Shown: positions 38,438 through 39,448 of the stretch, piece after piece
Position numbering within the stretch: the stretch's first letter is position 1
How the letters are laid out: each line of letters opens with the position of its first letter
IMG/VR virus record: IMGVR_UViG_3300035156_000364
Location: 1 to 39,448 of that record
Source: a virus
Strand: one strand, 5' to 3'
Length of the DNA stretch: 39,448 bases
Position numbers and translations under genes: made by a program
Notes under the pieces: model-generated
Told to the model about the DNA's origin: nothing
The model's database searches: none
The model's input: the letters and a program-made list of their open reading frames with translations, nothing else

Positions 38438-39448
38438 TCAATCCAGGCGAGCAGCCGTCGTTTCGGCGTGCTCGTTGTAGTAAACCATCAACTGCTTCAA
38501 ATCACGATGCCCAACCATCCGCGCAAGATCGAGCACATCAATCTTCTTCGACAGGCGCGTGATGGCCAGGTGGCGAGTGTCGTGAAAGGTGGCCTCCGCA
38601 ACGGCTGCACGCTCCCTGACCTTTCGGAATATCGCATCGAGTGACGCCGAGGTAAGGTCGAACACCGTACCCTTGTCGCCAGGCGCCGGCAGGCGCTTGA
38701 GCAGGGCTAGGGCCGCCGTGGACAGCGGCACCGAACGGCTGTGGCCGTTCTTGGTCAACTCGGGCGGCAGCTTCACCACGCGGCCGGAGACATGCGCCGG
38801 CTTGAAGCCGCAGATCTCGCCGGCGCGCATCGCCGTTTCGATCGCGAACAAGAAGGCGATGGCCACCTGCTCGTATTTCGTTTTGACCTGGTCGACCTGG
38901 TCGACGTCCAGCCCAAGCGCCAGGCACAGCCGGTCTACCTCATCCTGGGTGTACAGGCGATCGCGCGGCGGCGGGTTCTTCGGGCGGCGCACATCCGACG
39001 TCGGTGACTTGGCAATCCACTTCCACTCCTTCACTGCCGTCGAGAACACGTGCGACAGCATATTGAGGTCGCGATTGACGGAAGACCCCGCGACCGTAAG
39101 CAGCCGCTGGTCGCGCCATGCGCCCAGCACCGCCGGCGTCACGTCGGCCAGCTTCATGTCCGCCAGCTTCACCCCGCCAATTTCCATTTTCCCCAGCGCT
39201 GCAAGCCGTACGCCTTCGGCCCGCTTGGTTTTCTTGTGCACCGAGACTTCCTTCTCGTAGCGCCGAAACGCATCGTCGACGGTGCGGCCGCGCTGCACCC
39301 CGGTGGTCGCCTCGAGGCGTATCTCAGTCTCGCGCGCGGCTGCCCAGCTGGTTGCTTCAGCCTTCGTCGCAAAGATCTTCGAAGAGCGCACGCCGTTGAT
39401 GGCGACCTGGGCGCGCCAACCGGTGGCCCGCTTCGCGAATGCTGCCAT
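38438..39448 (-). CDS. int: Tyrosine integrase
   Basis: A 336-aa site-specific recombinase. The N-terminus (MAAFAKRATGWRAQVAI) resembles the arm-binding AP2-like domain; residues about 58-150 are the SAM-like core-binding domain; the catalytic domain has Arg208 (TAMRAGEICG), Lys233, His289-x-x-Arg292 (FHDTRHLAITRL), His314 (MVGHRDLKQL) and a Tyr at 323/324 (VYYNEH). All catalytic residues are present. The ATG is the last three bases of the window, so the upstream region and attachment site cannot be inspected. It reads inward, so att is expected near its 5' side, beyond the window. Confidence 0.93.
   Translation of the reverse strand: MAAFAKRATGWRAQVAINGVRSSKIFATKAEATSWAAARETEIRLEATTGVQRGRTVDDAFRRYEKEVSVHKKTKRAEGVRLAALGKMEIGGVKLADMKLADVTPAVLGAWRDQRLLTVAGSSVNRDLNMLSHVFSTAVKEWKWIAKSPTSDVRRPKNPPPRDRLYTQDEVDRLCLALGLDVDQVDQVKTKYEQVAIAFLFAIETAMRAGEICGFKPAHVSGRVVKLPPELTKNGHSRSVPLSTAALALLKRLPAPGDKGTVFDLTSASLDAIFRKVRERAAVAEATFHDTRHLAITRLSKKIDVLDLARMVGHRDLKQLMVYYNEHAETTAARLD

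Overview
The window is a nearly complete temperate siphovirus genome, most likely an integrated prophage. It starts on the ATG of a small plus-strand gene and ends on the ATG of a minus-strand tyrosine integrase, so the attachment sites and host flanks lie outside or at the very edge. It has an HK97-type head module, a lambda-type tail, a GH108 endolysin, a Phage_CP76 (CII-like) regulator, a TOPRIM/SF3 primase-helicase and a ParB-like protein. With the high-GC coding this suggests a betaproteobacterial host (Burkholderiales, perhaps Oxalobacteraceae). That host call is an inference from gene content, not a search.

Layout. 1-243 is a plus-strand orphan. 415-657 is a small minus-strand gene behind a near-perfect LexA box. 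770-2455 is the lysis cassette: 3-TM holin, GH108 endolysin, membrane-anchored collagen-like protein and XhlA-like membrane protein. 2552-13541 holds tail fibre, J/TipJ-like hub, NlpC/P60 peptidase, DUF1833, a two-domain tail protein, tape measure, a lipoprotein, the tail chaperone with a -1 frameshift extension, tail tube and tail completion genes. 13538-24139 holds connectors, a LamG-plus-repeat virion protein, small head genes, major capsid protein, ClpP-like protease, portal and both terminase subunits. 24388-26842 has an HNH nuclease, a terminator-rich intergenic stretch and a candidate Q-like late regulator. 26870-27137 is an iteron array next to the primase-helicase, a likely replication origin. 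27125-31186 is the leftward early operon (Cro-like, CII-like, wHTH, primase).

31199-31276 is the divergent Cro/CI control region. 31277-32253 holds CI and a coupled gene. 32368-32409 is a second operator cluster with the rightward early promoter. 32442-37322 is the rightward operon: small genes, ParB-like protein, an orphan copy of the primase's helicase domain, a MazG-like candidate, an unknown gene and an excisionase-like protein. 37431-38252 is a lower-GC TIR/deoxyribosyltransferase-like accessory gene boxed in by terminators. 38438-39448 is the integrase.

How it fits together. CI (S24 peptidase, with a plausible Ala-Gly cleavage site) appears to act at related 15-bp sites on both sides of its own gene, as lambda CI does at OL and OR. 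Late genes form one long leftward operon with five intrinsic terminators placed just before the capsid, tail tube, tape measure, tail fibre and lysis genes. This makes sense if a Q-like antiterminator, probably the gene at 25578-26549, acts on the late promoter. Less expected items are the SOS-boxed orphan, a 16-bp palindrome present three times, the collagen-like lysis-cassette protein, the degenerate helicase paralogue and the candidate defence gene.
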